DNA of 64,000 bases from the NCBI RefSeq assembly GCF_036237275.1, contig NZ_CP108352.1, positions 6,448,001 through 6,512,000 on the forward strand, given 5' to 3'. This stretch comes from Streptomyces sp. NBC_01353 (GTDB lineage Bacteria; Actinomycetota; Actinomycetes; Streptomycetales; Streptomycetaceae). The notes beneath the pieces were generated by a model that worked only from the letters and a program-made list of their open reading frames with translations, was not told where the DNA came from and ran no database searches. How positions within the stretch are numbered: position 1 is the stretch's first letter; each line of letters opens with the position of its first letter. Positions 52,182 through 61,529 of this stretch are shown piece by piece. Made by a program: the position numbers and the translations under genes.

Positions 52182-52317
52182 AGTCGTTCCCGGGTCCCGC
52201 GTCGTCCCACGCGCGCGTGCCCGCCCGCTGACACTCCGTTCACGAAAACCGGTGCCGGGGGAATGACCGTGCGTCGCAGGGCGTTCTTTCCTACGAACGC
52301 GAGGAGGAGCGGTAATC

Positions 52318-53256
52318 GTGCTTGATCCCCAGGATTTGTACGAATGGGACCAGAAGGGCCTGGCCGTCGTGGACATGGCCCTGGCGCAGGAGTCGGCCGG
52401 GTTGGTCATGCTGTACCACTTCGACGGCTACATCGACGCGGGTGAGACCGGCGACCAGATCGTCGAACGCCTGCTGGACACGCTGCCGCACCAGGTCGTG
52501 GCCCGCTTCGACCACGACCGGCTCGTCGACTACCGCGCCCGTAGGCCGCTGCTCACCTTCCGCCGAGACCGCTGGACGGCGTACGAGACGCCCGCCATCG
52601 ACGTCCGGCTCGTCCAGGACGCCACCGGCGCGCCCTTCCTGCTGCTCTCCGGCCCCGAGCCGGACGTGGAGTGGGAGCGCTTCTCGACCGCCGTCCGCCA
52701 GATCGTCGAGCGGCTCGGCGTGCGTCTGTCCGTGAACTTCCACGGCATCCCCATGGGGGTACCGCACACCCGCCCCGTCGGCCTCACCCCGCACGGCAGC
52801 CGTACGGACCTGATGCCCGGCCACCGCAGCCCCTTCGACGAGGCCCAGGTGCCCGGCAGCGCCGAGTCGCTCGTCGAGTTCCGGCTCACGGAGTCCGGAC
52901 ACGACACGCTCGGTGTCGCGGCACATGTCCCGCACTATGTCGCCCGCTCGTCGTACCCGGACGCCGCACTGACCGCCCTGGAGGCCATCACGGCCGCCAC
53001 CGGGCTCGTGCTGCCCGGTGTCGCGCACGCGCTGCGCACGGAGGCCAGGCGGACCCAGACCGAGATCGAGCGCCAGATCGGCGAGGGCGACGAGGAGCTG
53101 ACGGCCCTGGTCCAGGGCCTTGAGCACCAGTACGACGCGGTGGCCGGCGCCGAGACCCGGGGCAGCCTGGTCGCGGAGCCCGTGGACCTGCCGTCCGCGG
53201 ACGAGCTGGGCCGCGAGTTCGAACGCTTCCTCGCGGAGCGGGAAGGCGACGCATAG
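52318..53256 (+). CDS. PAC2-family protein
   Basis: 312 residues. The PAC2 fold resembles eukaryotic proteasome assembly chaperone 2; key segments are [57 protein letters not shown], and [16 protein letters not shown]. Actinobacteria have proteasomes, but a chaperone role for this family is unproven. The C-terminus (about 235-312) is charged and helical, with a possible coiled coil ([22 protein letters not shown]). GTG follows GGAGGAG at 8 bases. 44 bases before coaE. Confidence 0.85.
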   Translation: MLDPQDLYEWDQKGLAVVDMALAQESAGLVMLYHFDGYIDAGETGDQIVERLLDTLPHQVVARFDHDRLVDYRARRPLLTFRRDRWTAYETPAIDVRLVQDATGAPFLLLSGPEPDVEWERFSTAVRQIVERLGVRLSVNFHGIPMGVPHTRPVGLTPHGSRTDLMPGHRSPFDEAQVPGSAESLVEFRLTESGHDTLGVAAHVPHYVARSSYPDAALTALEAITAATGLVLPGVAHALRTEARRTQTEIERQIGEGDEELTALVQGLEHQYDAVAGAETRGSLVAEPVDLPSADELGREFERFLAEREGDA

Positions 53257-53287
53257 CCCCGGCGGGCCGGGGGAGCCCCAGGGGTCC

Positions 53288-53293
53288 TAAGCT
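53288..53293 (+). promoter_or_regulatory. Candidate -10 element for leaderless coaE
   Basis: TAAGCT lies 7 bases before the coaE ATG with no ribosome site in between, the standard spacing for a message that begins at the start codon. Confidence 0.45.
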
Positions 53294-53300
53294 GCCGCAC

Positions 53301-53909
53301 ATGCTGAAGGTGGGCCTGACCGGCGGTATCGGCGCCGGCAAGAGTGAAGTGTCGCGGCTGCTCGTCTCGTACGGCGCCGTGCTGATCGATGCCGACAAGA
53401 TCGCTCGCGAGGTCGTCGAGCCCGGGACGCCCGGGCTCGCGGCCGTCGTGGAGGCGTTCGGGCAGGAGATCCTGACCGACGAGGGCACCCTGGACCGGCC
53501 GAAGCTCGGTTCGATCGTCTTCGCCGACGCCGACCGGCTGGCCACCCTGAACGCCATCGTCCATCCCCTCGTCGGCGCCCGCTCCGCCGAGCTGGAGAGC
53601 GCCGCGGGGCCGGACGACGTCGTCGTCCACGACGTGCCCCTCCTCACCGAGAACGGCCTCGCCCCGCTCTACGACCTGGTCGTCGTCGTGGACGCCTCCC
53701 CCGAGACCCAGCTCGACCGGCTCGTACGGCTGCGCGGAATGGTCGAGTCCGAGGCGCGGGCGCGGATGGCGGCCCAGGCCACGCGCGAGGACCGGCGGGC
53801 GGTCGGGGACCTGGTCATCGACAACGACGGGCCGCTGGAGGCGCTGGAACCGCAGGTGCGGAAGGTCTGGGCGGAGCTGACGCAGCGGGCGGCCGCCAAG
53901 GGGCTGTAG
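53301..53909 (+). CDS. coaE: Dephospho-CoA kinase
   Basis: 202 residues. P-loop [14 protein letters not shown] (about 6-19), the substrate aspartate in [13 protein letters not shown], the CoA-domain [12 protein letters not shown] and the [20 protein letters not shown] strand are all typical. It phosphorylates dephospho-CoA in the last step of coenzyme A synthesis, in the cytoplasm. Length is standard for the single-domain enzyme; some actinobacteria fuse a second domain, absent here. Confidence 0.96.
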   Translation: MLKVGLTGGIGAGKSEVSRLLVSYGAVLIDADKIAREVVEPGTPGLAAVVEAFGQEILTDEGTLDRPKLGSIVFADADRLATLNAIVHPLVGARSAELESAAGPDDVVVHDVPLLTENGLAPLYDLVVVVDASPETQLDRLVRLRGMVESEARARMAAQATREDRRAVGDLVIDNDGPLEALEPQVRKVWAELTQRAAAKGL

Positions 53910-53990
53910 GAAATCCGGGGAAGCTCCGGGGGGCGCGCCGATCATCCACACGCCCGGATGGGTAGGGATCGCGGAGGCGGCGGTCGGATC

Positions 53991-54009
53991 GTATTCCGGT
54001 ACGGAATAC
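53991..54009. promoter_or_regulatory. Perfect inverted repeat upstream of the TPR gene
   Basis: GTATTCCG-gta-CGGAATAC: two 8-base arms with a 3-base spacer, 50 bases before the GTG of the TPR gene. Likely an operator; the binding protein is not known. Confidence 0.5.
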
Positions 54010-54058
54010 CGCTGTCGTAAGCGATGTTGAACCGCCGGAGCAAGGGAAGGATGCCACC

Positions 54059-54427
54059 GTGGCCGAGAGGAACCCGGAAACCCACGTCATCGACTTCCGC
54101 GCCGCCGAGCACCTGCTGGCCGCGCGGGATCCTCGCGGTGCCGTGAAGCTGCTCGACTCGGTGATCGCCGCCCATCCCGAGAACACCGCGGCACGACTGC
54201 TGCGCGCCCGTGCCTTCTTCGCCGCGGCGCAGTTGCGGCCGGCGGAGCTCGAGTTCGAACTCGTCCTGGAGCGCGAGCCGGACAACGCGTTCGCGCACTT
54301 CGCGCTGGCCCGCACCTTCCAGCGCTCCGGCCGCCCGGACCAGGCGACGCGGCACTTCCGGCTGGCGGCCGCGCTCGACCCCAAGCCGGAGTACCTCCAA
54401 GCGGCCCGCTTCGGCACCGAGGACTGA
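54059..54427 (+). CDS. TPR-repeat protein
   Basis: 122 residues with three tetratricopeptide units, roughly 16-49 (AEHLLAARDPRGAVKLLDSVIAAHP), 50-83 (AARLLRARAFFAAAQLRPAELEFELVL) and 84-117 (AFAHFALARTFQRSGRPDQATRHFRLA). An all-helical adapter with no catalytic residues. GTG 54059 follows GGAAGG. Common after coaE in Streptomyces, as I recall; partner unknown. Confidence 0.85.
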   Translation: MAERNPETHVIDFRAAEHLLAARDPRGAVKLLDSVIAAHPENTAARLLRARAFFAAAQLRPAELEFELVLEREPDNAFAHFALARTFQRSGRPDQATRHFRLAAALDPKPEYLQAARFGTED

Positions 54428-54467
54428 CCCCGCCCCGGGCAGCGGGCGGGGACCCGGTGCCCGCGCG

Positions 54468-54740
54468 TCAGCGGCGGCCCGTGCCGCCGTGATCGGGTTC
54501 GTACGGCGGGATGTCTCGCCCCGGCTGCCAGTGCGGCCCCTGGTGGATATGGCGCAGCACCATCGACATGTCGACCGCGGCCACCAGGAACAGCACCCCG
54601 CAGGCCGCGGCCCATCCCGGCCTGCCGACCAGGGCGAACACCGTCGTGCCGAAGGCGGCCCAGAGCAGACCCCACAGACTCAGCCAGAACCGCATCCGCA
54701 GGGCACTGCGTGCGGTCCTGGGCTCACTCCCCGTACGCAT
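54468..54740 (-). CDS. Small membrane protein (DUF6343-like)
   Basis: 90 residues. The start MRTGSEPRTARSALRMRFWLSLWGLLWAA leads into two hydrophobic helices (about 16-35 and 40-62), then RHIHQGPHWQPGRDIPPYEPDH. This pattern matches small Streptomyces membrane proteins I associate with DUF6343, with limited certainty. ATG 54740 is used; GTG 54749 and TTG 54761 are possible. Convergent with the TPR gene. Confidence 0.7.
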   Translation of the reverse strand: MRTGSEPRTARSALRMRFWLSLWGLLWAAFGTTVFALVGRPGWAAACGVLFLVAAVDMSMVLRHIHQGPHWQPGRDIPPYEPDHGGTGRR

Positions 54741-54859
54741 CGCGGTCACATCTCCCAGCAAGAACTCCCGAGGCCCTACTGAAGGTCTACCCCCGAAGCG
54801 GAGGGGTGAACGGGCCCGGTCTCGGGAACGGCCGCAGGACCCTCGTCGTTCTCCGGGGC

Positions 54860-55567
54860 ATGAGCGGACGGATGCGTGAGGGACACCAAGGGACAGGGCC
54901 CGGAGCCATCACCCCGGACGGATGCGCGGTCGAGGTCTACCTGCGCCTGGGGGTCGGCAGCGAGCCCGATGTGATCGAGGCCGCCGTGCCGGCCGGTGCC
55001 TCGCTGCTCGAACTGGGCTGCGGAGCGGGGCGGGTGACGGGGCCTCTGGTCGAACGGGGCTTCGCAGTCACGGCGGTGGACGAGTCGGCCGAGATGCTCG
55101 AAGCGGTCCGGGAACGCGTGCCCGGTGCGGAGACGGTGCGGAGCCCGATCGAATCGCTGCGGCTGGACCGCCGGTTCGACGTGGTGATGCTCGCCTCGTA
55201 TCTGGTGCACACGGCCGAACACCGCAGCAGGCAGGCCCTTCTGGAGACCTGCAGACGGCATGTCCGGGACGACGGCCACGTGCTCATCCAGCGCGAGGGC
55301 GAACAGTGGCACCTGGAGGTGCCGCGGGAACGCGAGGACCCGGGCGGCTGCACGGTGCGGATCGTGTCGGCGGACCCGGTCGGCGACGGCGTCAACTCGG
55401 TCGTCGCCGAGTACCTCTTCCCGGATCTGCGCTGGACCCAGACCTTCCTCTCGCGGCCCCTGAGCAAGGAGGACTTCGAGCGGTGTCTGGGCGAGGCGGG
55501 GCTCGAGGTGGACGCATATCTGACGGATGACGGCACATGGGTCAGGGCTCGCCCGAGGTCCCGCTGA
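54860..55567 (+). CDS. Class I SAM-dependent methyltransferase
   Basis: 235 residues. SAM-binding motif I is ASLLELGCGAGRVTGPL, followed by VTAVDESAEML, RRFDVVMLASYLVH and the post-motif strand HVLIQREGEQWHLEV. Substrate unknown. ATG 54860 or 54872 are both possible; neither has a strong ribosome site. It is followed after 12 bases by an AraC regulator on the same strand, so the two may be regulated together. Confidence 0.83.
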   Translation: MSGRMREGHQGTGPGAITPDGCAVEVYLRLGVGSEPDVIEAAVPAGASLLELGCGAGRVTGPLVERGFAVTAVDESAEMLEAVRERVPGAETVRSPIESLRLDRRFDVVMLASYLVHTAEHRSRQALLETCRRHVRDDGHVLIQREGEQWHLEVPREREDPGGCTVRIVSADPVGDGVNSVVAEYLFPDLRWTQTFLSRPLSKEDFERCLGEAGLEVDAYLTDDGTWVRARPRSR

Positions 55568-55579
55568 AGGGGGGCGGCG

Positions 55580-56461
55580 TTGGACCAGGAAGTCCGCGGC
55601 ATCGACGAGTTGCTCCGTGACGAGACCGTACGAGAGCGGCGCGGAGCGCTCTGCCGACGGATCGAGACCGCCGGGATCACCGTCCACGACATCCTCTGCT
55701 GCGAGGACCGGACGGCCTTCGTCGGGCCCGGGTACGAAGATCGGCACACCGTGGTCCTCACCCGTTCCGGCGGGTATCTGCGACGGATCTCGGGCGAAGA
55801 GTTCTTCGTCGACCCCACCGGCGGCTATCTGACCCGCCCCGGCGACGAACACCGGGTGGCCCATCCGGTGGGCGCCGGCGACCGCTCCACGGACATCCGT
55901 ATCGGCGAGCAGCTCTTCGCGGACCGCTTCGACGGCCGTCCCGGCACCCGCAGGTTCACCGTCTCCGGCACCACCGACCTGCACCACCGCGCCCTCCTGG
56001 CCGCCGCCCGGCGCGGCGCCGACCCCTTCGAACTGGCCGAACGGCTCCACCGATTACTGGACCTGATCGCCGCCTCCGCCGGCCATTGGCGCGCCAACAC
56101 CACCGCCCGTCCCTCCACCGCGCGCGTGCACGGCGATCTGGTCCGCGACACCTGCGCCGCCCTCGCCACCGGCACCCCGGCGCTCCGGCTCTCCCTCGAG
56201 GAACTGGCCCGCGTCGTCGGCGTCTCCCCGCACCATCTGAGCCGCGTCTTCCACGCGGTCACGGGAACGACCCTCACGCGCTACCGCAACCAACTGCGCG
56301 TCCGTGGCGTCCTGCACGCCCTGGAGGAGGGCGAGGACAGCCTGCGGACCCTCTCGTACGCCTACGGCTTCGCCGACCAGGCACATCTGACCCGGATGTG
56401 CCGCAGCCAGACGGGCCATGTTCCCAGCGCCGTACGAAGCCTCCTCACGGATCGAGCATGA
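55580..56461 (+). CDS. AraC-family transcriptional regulator
   Basis: 293 residues with a TTG start and AAGGGGGG 5 bases upstream. The N-terminal half has a cupin-like pattern (HTVVLTRSGGYLRRISGEEFFVDP, LTRPGDEHRVAHP). The C-terminal double HTH is LSLEELARVVGVSPHHLSRVFHAVTGTTLTRYR and LRTLSYAYGFADQAHLTRMCRSQTGHVPS. It probably controls a nearby gene; the methyltransferase upstream or the secreted hydrolase downstream are candidates. Confidence 0.86.
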   Translation: MDQEVRGIDELLRDETVRERRGALCRRIETAGITVHDILCCEDRTAFVGPGYEDRHTVVLTRSGGYLRRISGEEFFVDPTGGYLTRPGDEHRVAHPVGAGDRSTDIRIGEQLFADRFDGRPGTRRFTVSGTTDLHHRALLAAARRGADPFELAERLHRLLDLIAASAGHWRANTTARPSTARVHGDLVRDTCAALATGTPALRLSLEELARVVGVSPHHLSRVFHAVTGTTLTRYRNQLRVRGVLHALEEGEDSLRTLSYAYGFADQAHLTRMCRSQTGHVPSAVRSLLTDRA

Positions 56462-56567
56462 ATCTTCAACGCCTGTAGGGGGCGGGGCCCGCAGGATGGC
56501 TACGGCCGGAATCCCGGCCGGTGCCGCGACACGGTGGCACCACGTCTTCCGAGCGGGGGGAACGACG

Positions 56568-57965
56568 ATGACCTTACTGGCCAGAGCCGGCATGACCATG
56601 GCGGCCGTCCTGACGGCCGCCGCGTGCGTCGGCTCCGCCCCGGGCAGCGCCGCCGGTGCCTCACCGGCGGCCACATCGGCGGCGGACACACCCGGGCTCA
56701 CCGACCACCGGCCCTGCCCCGGGCAGCCCGATGTGACCTGCGCCGACCTCACCGTCCCCCTGGACCGCGGCGGGGCCGTACCCGGCACACTGAAGCTCCG
56801 GACCGCCGTCCTCGGCAAGGCCGACGCACCGCGCGGGACGCTCCTCCTCCTCACCGGCGGCCCCGGCCAACCGGGCGTCCCCTTCGTCGCGAGGATCCGC
56901 TCCCGCCTCCCCGAGGCGCTCGCCGAATACCGCCTGGTCATGATCGACCAGCGGGGGACCGGCGAGGCGGCCATCGACTGCCCCGCGCTCCAGAAGGAGG
57001 TCGGCAGCAGCGACACCGTCGCCCCCACGCGCGGAGCCGTCACCGCCTGCGCCGACAGCCTCGGCCGGAACCGGAACTTCTACACCACCGCCGACACCGT
57101 GGCCGACCTGGAGGACCTGCGCCGAGCCCTGCGCGTGCCGACCTGGACGGTCGACGGGGTGTCGTACGGGACGTTCACCGGCGCCCAGTACGCCCTCACC
57201 CACCCCCACCGGGTGCGACGACTCGTCCTGGACTCCGTCGTTCCGCTCGACGGCGGCGGAGTGCTGTACGAGGACTCGCTCGGCCACTCCGCACAGGTGC
57301 TCCGCACCGCCTGCCGTGAACAGCGGTGCGGCTTCGACCCGGCGCGGGACCTCGCGACGGTGGTGCGCCGCGACCGAAACGGAGTCGGCGTCTTCAACCT
57401 GCTGGTCATCGCCAGCATCATCGACCCGAAGCTCGAAGACCCGCGCTTCGGCATTCTGAACGCCCTCCACGCCTCGGCGGGCGGCGACCGCGCGCGGCTC
57501 GACGCGCTCGTCGCCGGCTTCTCCGAACCGTCCGGGGAGACTCCGGCCGACTTCAGCTCCGGCCTGCACGCCGCCACGCTCTGCGCGGACTCGCGCTGGC
57601 CCTGGGGCGACGCCGCCGCACCCGTCGCGGGCCGGGAGCGCGCCCTGAAGCGGGCCGTGCACCGGATCAGGCCGGCCGACGTCTGGCCGTTCGAACGGGA
57701 GACGGCGGGCGGCCAGGGCATTCCGCAGACCTGCCTCCCCTGGCCGACCTCCCGCCCCAACCGGGCGGCGCCGGGACGGACGCTGACCATGCCGGTCCTG
57801 CTCCTGGCGGGGGACCGGGACCTGTCCACGCCGGTGAAGTGGGCCCGCGAGGTGGCCGCGGTGACTCCCCGGGCCGAACTGGTCGTCATCGAAGGCGCCG
57901 GTCACTCCACACAGAGCCGCAGCGACGCGGGAGCACGGGCGGCCACGGAGTTCCTGCTCCGGTAG
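56568..57965 (+). CDS. Secreted alpha/beta-hydrolase, tripeptidyl aminopeptidase (TAP) type
   Basis: 465 residues. A lipoprotein-like or Sec signal (MTLLARAGMTMAAVLTAAACVG) precedes an alpha/beta-hydrolase: oxyanion region LLTGGPGQPG, nucleophile S199 in VDGVSYGTF, acid in LLAGDRDLSTPV and histidine in EGAGHSTQS. Two paired cysteines in the cap (CREQRCGF and CADS...TCLPW) are typical of secreted Streptomyces tripeptidyl peptidases. It would release tripeptides or hydrolyse esters outside the cell. GGGGGG at 7 bases precedes the ATG. Ended by the hairpin at 58020-58058. Confidence 0.87.
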   Translation: MTLLARAGMTMAAVLTAAACVGSAPGSAAGASPAATSAADTPGLTDHRPCPGQPDVTCADLTVPLDRGGAVPGTLKLRTAVLGKADAPRGTLLLLTGGPGQPGVPFVARIRSRLPEALAEYRLVMIDQRGTGEAAIDCPALQKEVGSSDTVAPTRGAVTACADSLGRNRNFYTTADTVADLEDLRRALRVPTWTVDGVSYGTFTGAQYALTHPHRVRRLVLDSVVPLDGGGVLYEDSLGHSAQVLRTACREQRCGFDPARDLATVVRRDRNGVGVFNLLVIASIIDPKLEDPRFGILNALHASAGGDRARLDALVAGFSEPSGETPADFSSGLHAATLCADSRWPWGDAAAPVAGRERALKRAVHRIRPADVWPFERETAGGQGIPQTCLPWPTSRPNRAAPGRTLTMPVLLLAGDRDLSTPVKWAREVAAVTPRAELVVIEGAGHSTQSRSDAGARAATEFLLR

Positions 57966-58019
57966 GCCCGTGGAGACCCGTCGCGGGCCGGTGGGACCCG
58001 TCGGGCCCCGCGAGCGACG

Positions 58020-58058
58020 GCGCGCCACGCCCGGGACGGGGGTCCGGGCGTGGCGCGC
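58020..58058 (+). terminator. Terminator of the secreted hydrolase gene
   Basis: 15-base stem (58020-58034 with 58044-58058) and a 9-base loop, 55 bases after the stop. Confidence 0.8.
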
Positions 58059-58076
58059 AGCAGGCGGATCAGTCCC

Positions 58077-58112
58077 AGGGCCTGTCCGGCGGATCAGGGT
58101 CGGACAGGCCCT
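58077..58112. terminator. Hairpin at the end of the small lipoprotein gene
   Basis: 12-base perfect arms AGGGCCTGTCCG and CGGACAGGCCCT separated by 12 bases; the right arm overlaps the lipoprotein stop codon. Oriented to end the leftward gene and back up the previous terminator. Confidence 0.65.
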
Positions 58113-58446
58113 AGTGGACGACGCTGTAACTCCGCCAGGGGAGCGTGCCGGGCACGATCGAATCGGACAAGGTCGTGGCGACGTAGATGGGTGTCTCGCC
58201 CTTGCAGTCGAGGGTCTGGTACAGCCAGATGTCGTTCAGTGTCCGGTTCTCGACCCGCCTCACGCCGGAGGGCGCGAGCCGGTGGCAGCCGTTGACGGAG
58301 GGGCTGGTCACGGTGATCACGACCTCGCGCTCGGTCTCGTAAGTGAGGGTGCCGACCGCGGTGCGGCCGAGGCCGGAGCAGCCCGCGACGGAGAGTGTCA
58401 GGAGCGCGGCCCCGGCGGCGGTGCCGAGACGCCGGTGAACGGACAT
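58111..58446 (-). CDS. Small lipoprotein of unknown function
   Basis: 111 residues. Signal peptide MSVHRRLGTAAGAALLTLSVAGC with lipobox VAGC. The mature domain (about 85 residues) has two cysteines (GCHRL and DCKGE) that likely pair and a beta-rich pattern (YETEREVVITVTSP, DIWLYQTLDC). Family not recognised. AGGA lies 6 bases before ATG 58446; the longer upstream frame lacks a signal peptide at its start. Divergent from the SNF2 gene. Confidence 0.75.
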   Translation of the reverse strand: MSVHRRLGTAAGAALLTLSVAGCSGLGRTAVGTLTYETEREVVITVTSPSVNGCHRLAPSGVRRVENRTLNDIWLYQTLDCKGETPIYVATTLSDSIVPGTLPWRSYSVVH

Positions 58447-58634
58447 GGCGGATCCTCGTCTGTCGGGCGAAGGCGGCAGAAGCCCTGTTTCCGTCACCCT
58501 GCCGCCTGCCGGGTGGGCTGTCACCCGTTGATGGGCCGCCCGGGCGAAGCTGCGCGAGGCCCGTTGTCAGACCCCACCCGTAAGGTCGGAGATCCAGTCG
58601 GATTCCGTCGAGGAACGGGGAGGTGAGCAGCGCC

Positions 58635-61529
58635 GTGACACACACCTGGCAGACCAGCGCCGCCGTCTTCCTGCCTGCCGCCCTGCCCCGCGACGGCCGG
58701 GTCGCCTTCTGGGCCCCGGACGGCGACGAGCTGCCCGTTCCCGCAGCCGGCGACCGCATGACGGAGACGGGAACGCCCGGCGACGGCGGCCCGGGCACCG
58801 GGGGCGCCGAGCTCACCGTCGTACGCCGCCACGGCGCCGGAGTCCGCAGCCGCGAGGTTCCCGCCGTGATCCTCGGTGTCGCCGAGGCCCTGCCCCATCT
58901 GGTCGCCGCGCGCCACCACCCGGCCGCCCACCCCGCCACCGCCTGCTGGGGCGCCGCCGCCCTGCACGCCCTGCAGCTCGTCGCGCGGGGGCGTCTGCTG
59001 CCCGGGCTCACGGCCGACGACCTGGACGCCTGGCGGGCCGGTCCACTGGACGCGGACGACATCGCCCACCTGCGGGCCGTTGCCGCCGCCATGCCCCCCG
59101 AAGGCCACGCCGTCCCCGCCCCCGGCCTCAGCCCGCTCCAGCTCCCCGAGCCCGAGGCCCTGGTGCGGGCCTTCCTCGACGCCGTCGCCGACACCCTGCC
59201 CCGTACCCCCGCAGCGGCCCACGCGGCCGGCGCGCCGTTCGCCGCCCGTACTGCACAGCACCTGCCCCGCGCACGTGCCTGGGCGACCGAGGCCGCCGCC
59301 GGCATGGACGCCGGGGTCCGGGTCTCGCTCCGCCTCGACCTCGCCGGATACGAACTCTTCGACATCGCCGAGGAGGGCGGCGACGAGCGGCAGGCCGCCG
59401 CGGCCCTGCTCCAGATCCACAGCCTCGCCGACCCCACCCTCGTCATCGACGCCGCCGCCCTCTGGGAGGGTGGTGGAGACGACCTCTTCGGGCCGCGCGC
59501 CCGGATCGACGCCGTCCTCGCGCTCCGCCGCGCCGCCCGCGTCTGGTCGCCGCTCGGCAGGCTCCTGGAGCGCGACGTCCCCGACGTCCTCGCCCTGACC
59601 GAGGACGAGCTGTACGAACTCCTCGGCCCCGCCGCCGCCCGTCTCGCCGACGCCGGGGTCGCCGTCCACTGGCCACGCGAACTGGCGCGCTCGCTCAGCG
59701 CCTCCGCCGTGGTGCGGCCTGCGCTGTCCGCCCCCGGCTCCGCCACCGACGGCACCACCTTCTTCGACAGCGAGGAGCTGCTCCGCTTCAACTGGCAGCT
59801 CGCCCTCGACGGAGACCCGCTCACCGAGCGGGAGATGGACACCCTCGCCGAGTCCCACCGGCCCATCGTGCGGCTGCGCGACCAGTGGGTGGTCGTCGAC
59901 CCCGACCTCGTCCGCAAGGCCCGCAAGCGGGAACTGGGCCTCCTGGAGCCCGTCGACGCCCTCGCCGTCGCCCTCAGCGGCACGGCGGAGGTGGACGGCG
60001 AGACCGTCCAGGCCGTGCCCGTAGGAGCCCTCGCCACCCTGCGGGACCGGCTCGTCGCCGGACCGGAGTCCATCACCCCGCCCGCCGGTCTGGACGCCAC
60101 CCTGCGCGACTACCAGCTGCGCGGACTCGCCTGGCTGGACCTCATGACCTCGCTCGGGCTCGGCGGCTGCCTCGCCGACGACATGGGCCTCGGCAAGACC
60201 GTCACCCTCATCGCCCTCCATCTGCGCCGCGCCCGTCGCGCCCCCACCCTGGTCGTCTGCCCCGCCTCCCTGCTCGGCAACTGGCAGCGGGAGATCCGGC
60301 GCTTCGCCCCCGGCGTCCCCGTCCGCCGCTTCCATGGCGCCGACCGTTCCCTGGACGGACTCGACGAGGGCCCCGGCACCGGCGGATTCGTCCTCACCAC
60401 CTACGGGACCCTGCGCACCAGCGCCCCCCAACTGGCCGGGCAGGAATGGGGGATGGTCGTCGCCGACGAGGCCCAGCATGTCAAGAACCCCTTCTCCGCG
60501 ACGGCCAAGGCACTGCGCACGATCCCGACGCCTGCCAGGGTCGCCCTCACCGGCACCCCCGTGGAGAACAACCTCTCCGAGCTGTGGGCCCTGCTCGACT
60601 GGACCACCCCCGGCCTCCTCGGTCCTCTCAAGGCCTTCCGCTCCCGCCACGCCCGCGCCGTGGAGAACAGCGAGGAGATCGAGAACGAGGAGGCCGTCGA
60701 GCGCCTCGCCCGCCTCGTCAGGCCCTTCCTGCTGCGCCGCCGCAAGTCCGACCCCGGCATCGTCCCCGAGCTGCCGCCCAAGACCGAGTCCGACCACCCC
60801 GTGGCGCTCACCCGTGAACAGGCCTCGCTCTACGAGGCGGTGGTCCGCGAGACCATGGCGCAGATCGAGGGCGCCGAGGGCATCGCCCGCCGCGGGCTCG
60901 TGATGAAGCTGCTCACCTCGCTCAAGCAGATCTGCAACCACCCCGCCCAGTACCTCAAGGAGCAGACGGCCAAGGGCGGCGGAACGGCCCGGCTCGCCGG
61001 CCGCTCGGGCAAGCTCGCCCTGCTCGACGAACTCCTCGACACGATCCTCGCCGAGGACGGCGCCGTCCTCGTCTTCACCCAGTACGTGACCATGGCCCGG
61101 CTCCTCGCCGACCACCTGGCTGCCCGCGCGATCCCGGCCCAACTGCTGCACGGAGGCACCCCCGTGGCCGAGCGCGAGCGGATGGTGGACCGCTTCCAAT
61201 CCGGCGACGTGCCCGTCTTCCTGCTGTCGCTGAAGGCGGCCGGCACCGGGCTCAACCTCACCCGGGCCGGACACGTCGTCCACTTCGACCGCTGGTGGAA
61301 CCCGGCCGTCGAGGAGCAGGCCACCGACCGGGCCTACCGCATCGGACAGACCCAGCCGGTCCAGGTCCACCGGCTGATCGCCGAGGGCACCGTGGAGGAC
61401 CGCATCGCCGAGATGCTGCGCGCCAAGCGGGCCCTCGCCGACGCCGTCCTCGGCTCCGGGGAGGCCGCGCTGACCGAACTGACCGACCGCGAGCTGGCGG
61501 ACCTGGTCTCGCTGAGGAGGCCGTCATGA
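58635..61529 (+). CDS. SNF2-family DEAD/DEAH helicase (RapA/HepA-like)
   Basis: 964 residues. The N-terminal about 440 residues are a conserved family-specific region (with the SNF2 N-terminal domain around FFDSEELLRFNWQLALDG). The helicase core has Walker A ADDMGLGKT near 515, DEAQH near 610 (VVADEAQHVKN), ALTGTPVENNLSELW, LKQICNHPAQY and motifs V-VI LSLKAAGTGLNLTRAGHVVHFDRWWNP, QATDRAYRIGQT. It translocates along DNA using ATP. The start GTG 58635 opens THTWQTSAAVFLPA; GTG 58623 adds four residues. Its stop overlaps the SWIM gene start, so the two act together. Confidence 0.92.
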   Translation: MTHTWQTSAAVFLPAALPRDGRVAFWAPDGDELPVPAAGDRMTETGTPGDGGPGTGGAELTVVRRHGAGVRSREVPAVILGVAEALPHLVAARHHPAAHPATACWGAAALHALQLVARGRLLPGLTADDLDAWRAGPLDADDIAHLRAVAAAMPPEGHAVPAPGLSPLQLPEPEALVRAFLDAVADTLPRTPAAAHAAGAPFAARTAQHLPRARAWATEAAAGMDAGVRVSLRLDLAGYELFDIAEEGGDERQAAAALLQIHSLADPTLVIDAAALWEGGGDDLFGPRARIDAVLALRRAARVWSPLGRLLERDVPDVLALTEDELYELLGPAAARLADAGVAVHWPRELARSLSASAVVRPALSAPGSATDGTTFFDSEELLRFNWQLALDGDPLTEREMDTLAESHRPIVRLRDQWVVVDPDLVRKARKRELGLLEPVDALAVALSGTAEVDGETVQAVPVGALATLRDRLVAGPESITPPAGLDATLRDYQLRGLAWLDLMTSLGLGGCLADDMGLGKTVTLIALHLRRARRAPTLVVCPASLLGNWQREIRRFAPGVPVRRFHGADRSLDGLDEGPGTGGFVLTTYGTLRTSAPQLAGQEWGMVVADEAQHVKNPFSATAKALRTIPTPARVALTGTPVENNLSELWALLDWTTPGLLGPLKAFRSRHARAVENSEEIENEEAVERLARLVRPFLLRRRKSDPGIVPELPPKTESDHPVALTREQASLYEAVVRETMAQIEGAEGIARRGLVMKLLTSLKQICNHPAQYLKEQTAKGGGTARLAGRSGKLALLDELLDTILAEDGAVLVFTQYVTMARLLADHLAARAIPAQLLHGGTPVAERERMVDRFQSGDVPVFLLSLKAAGTGLNLTRAGHVVHFDRWWNPAVEEQATDRAYRIGQTQPVQVHRLIAEGTVEDRIAEMLRAKRALADAVLGSGEAALTELTDRELADLVSLRRPS

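Noticed and set aside
58521-61370. Open frame of about 950 codons opposite the SNF2 gene
   Set aside because: Shadow with low-complexity Gly/Glu content; the SNF2 gene has all helicase motifs.
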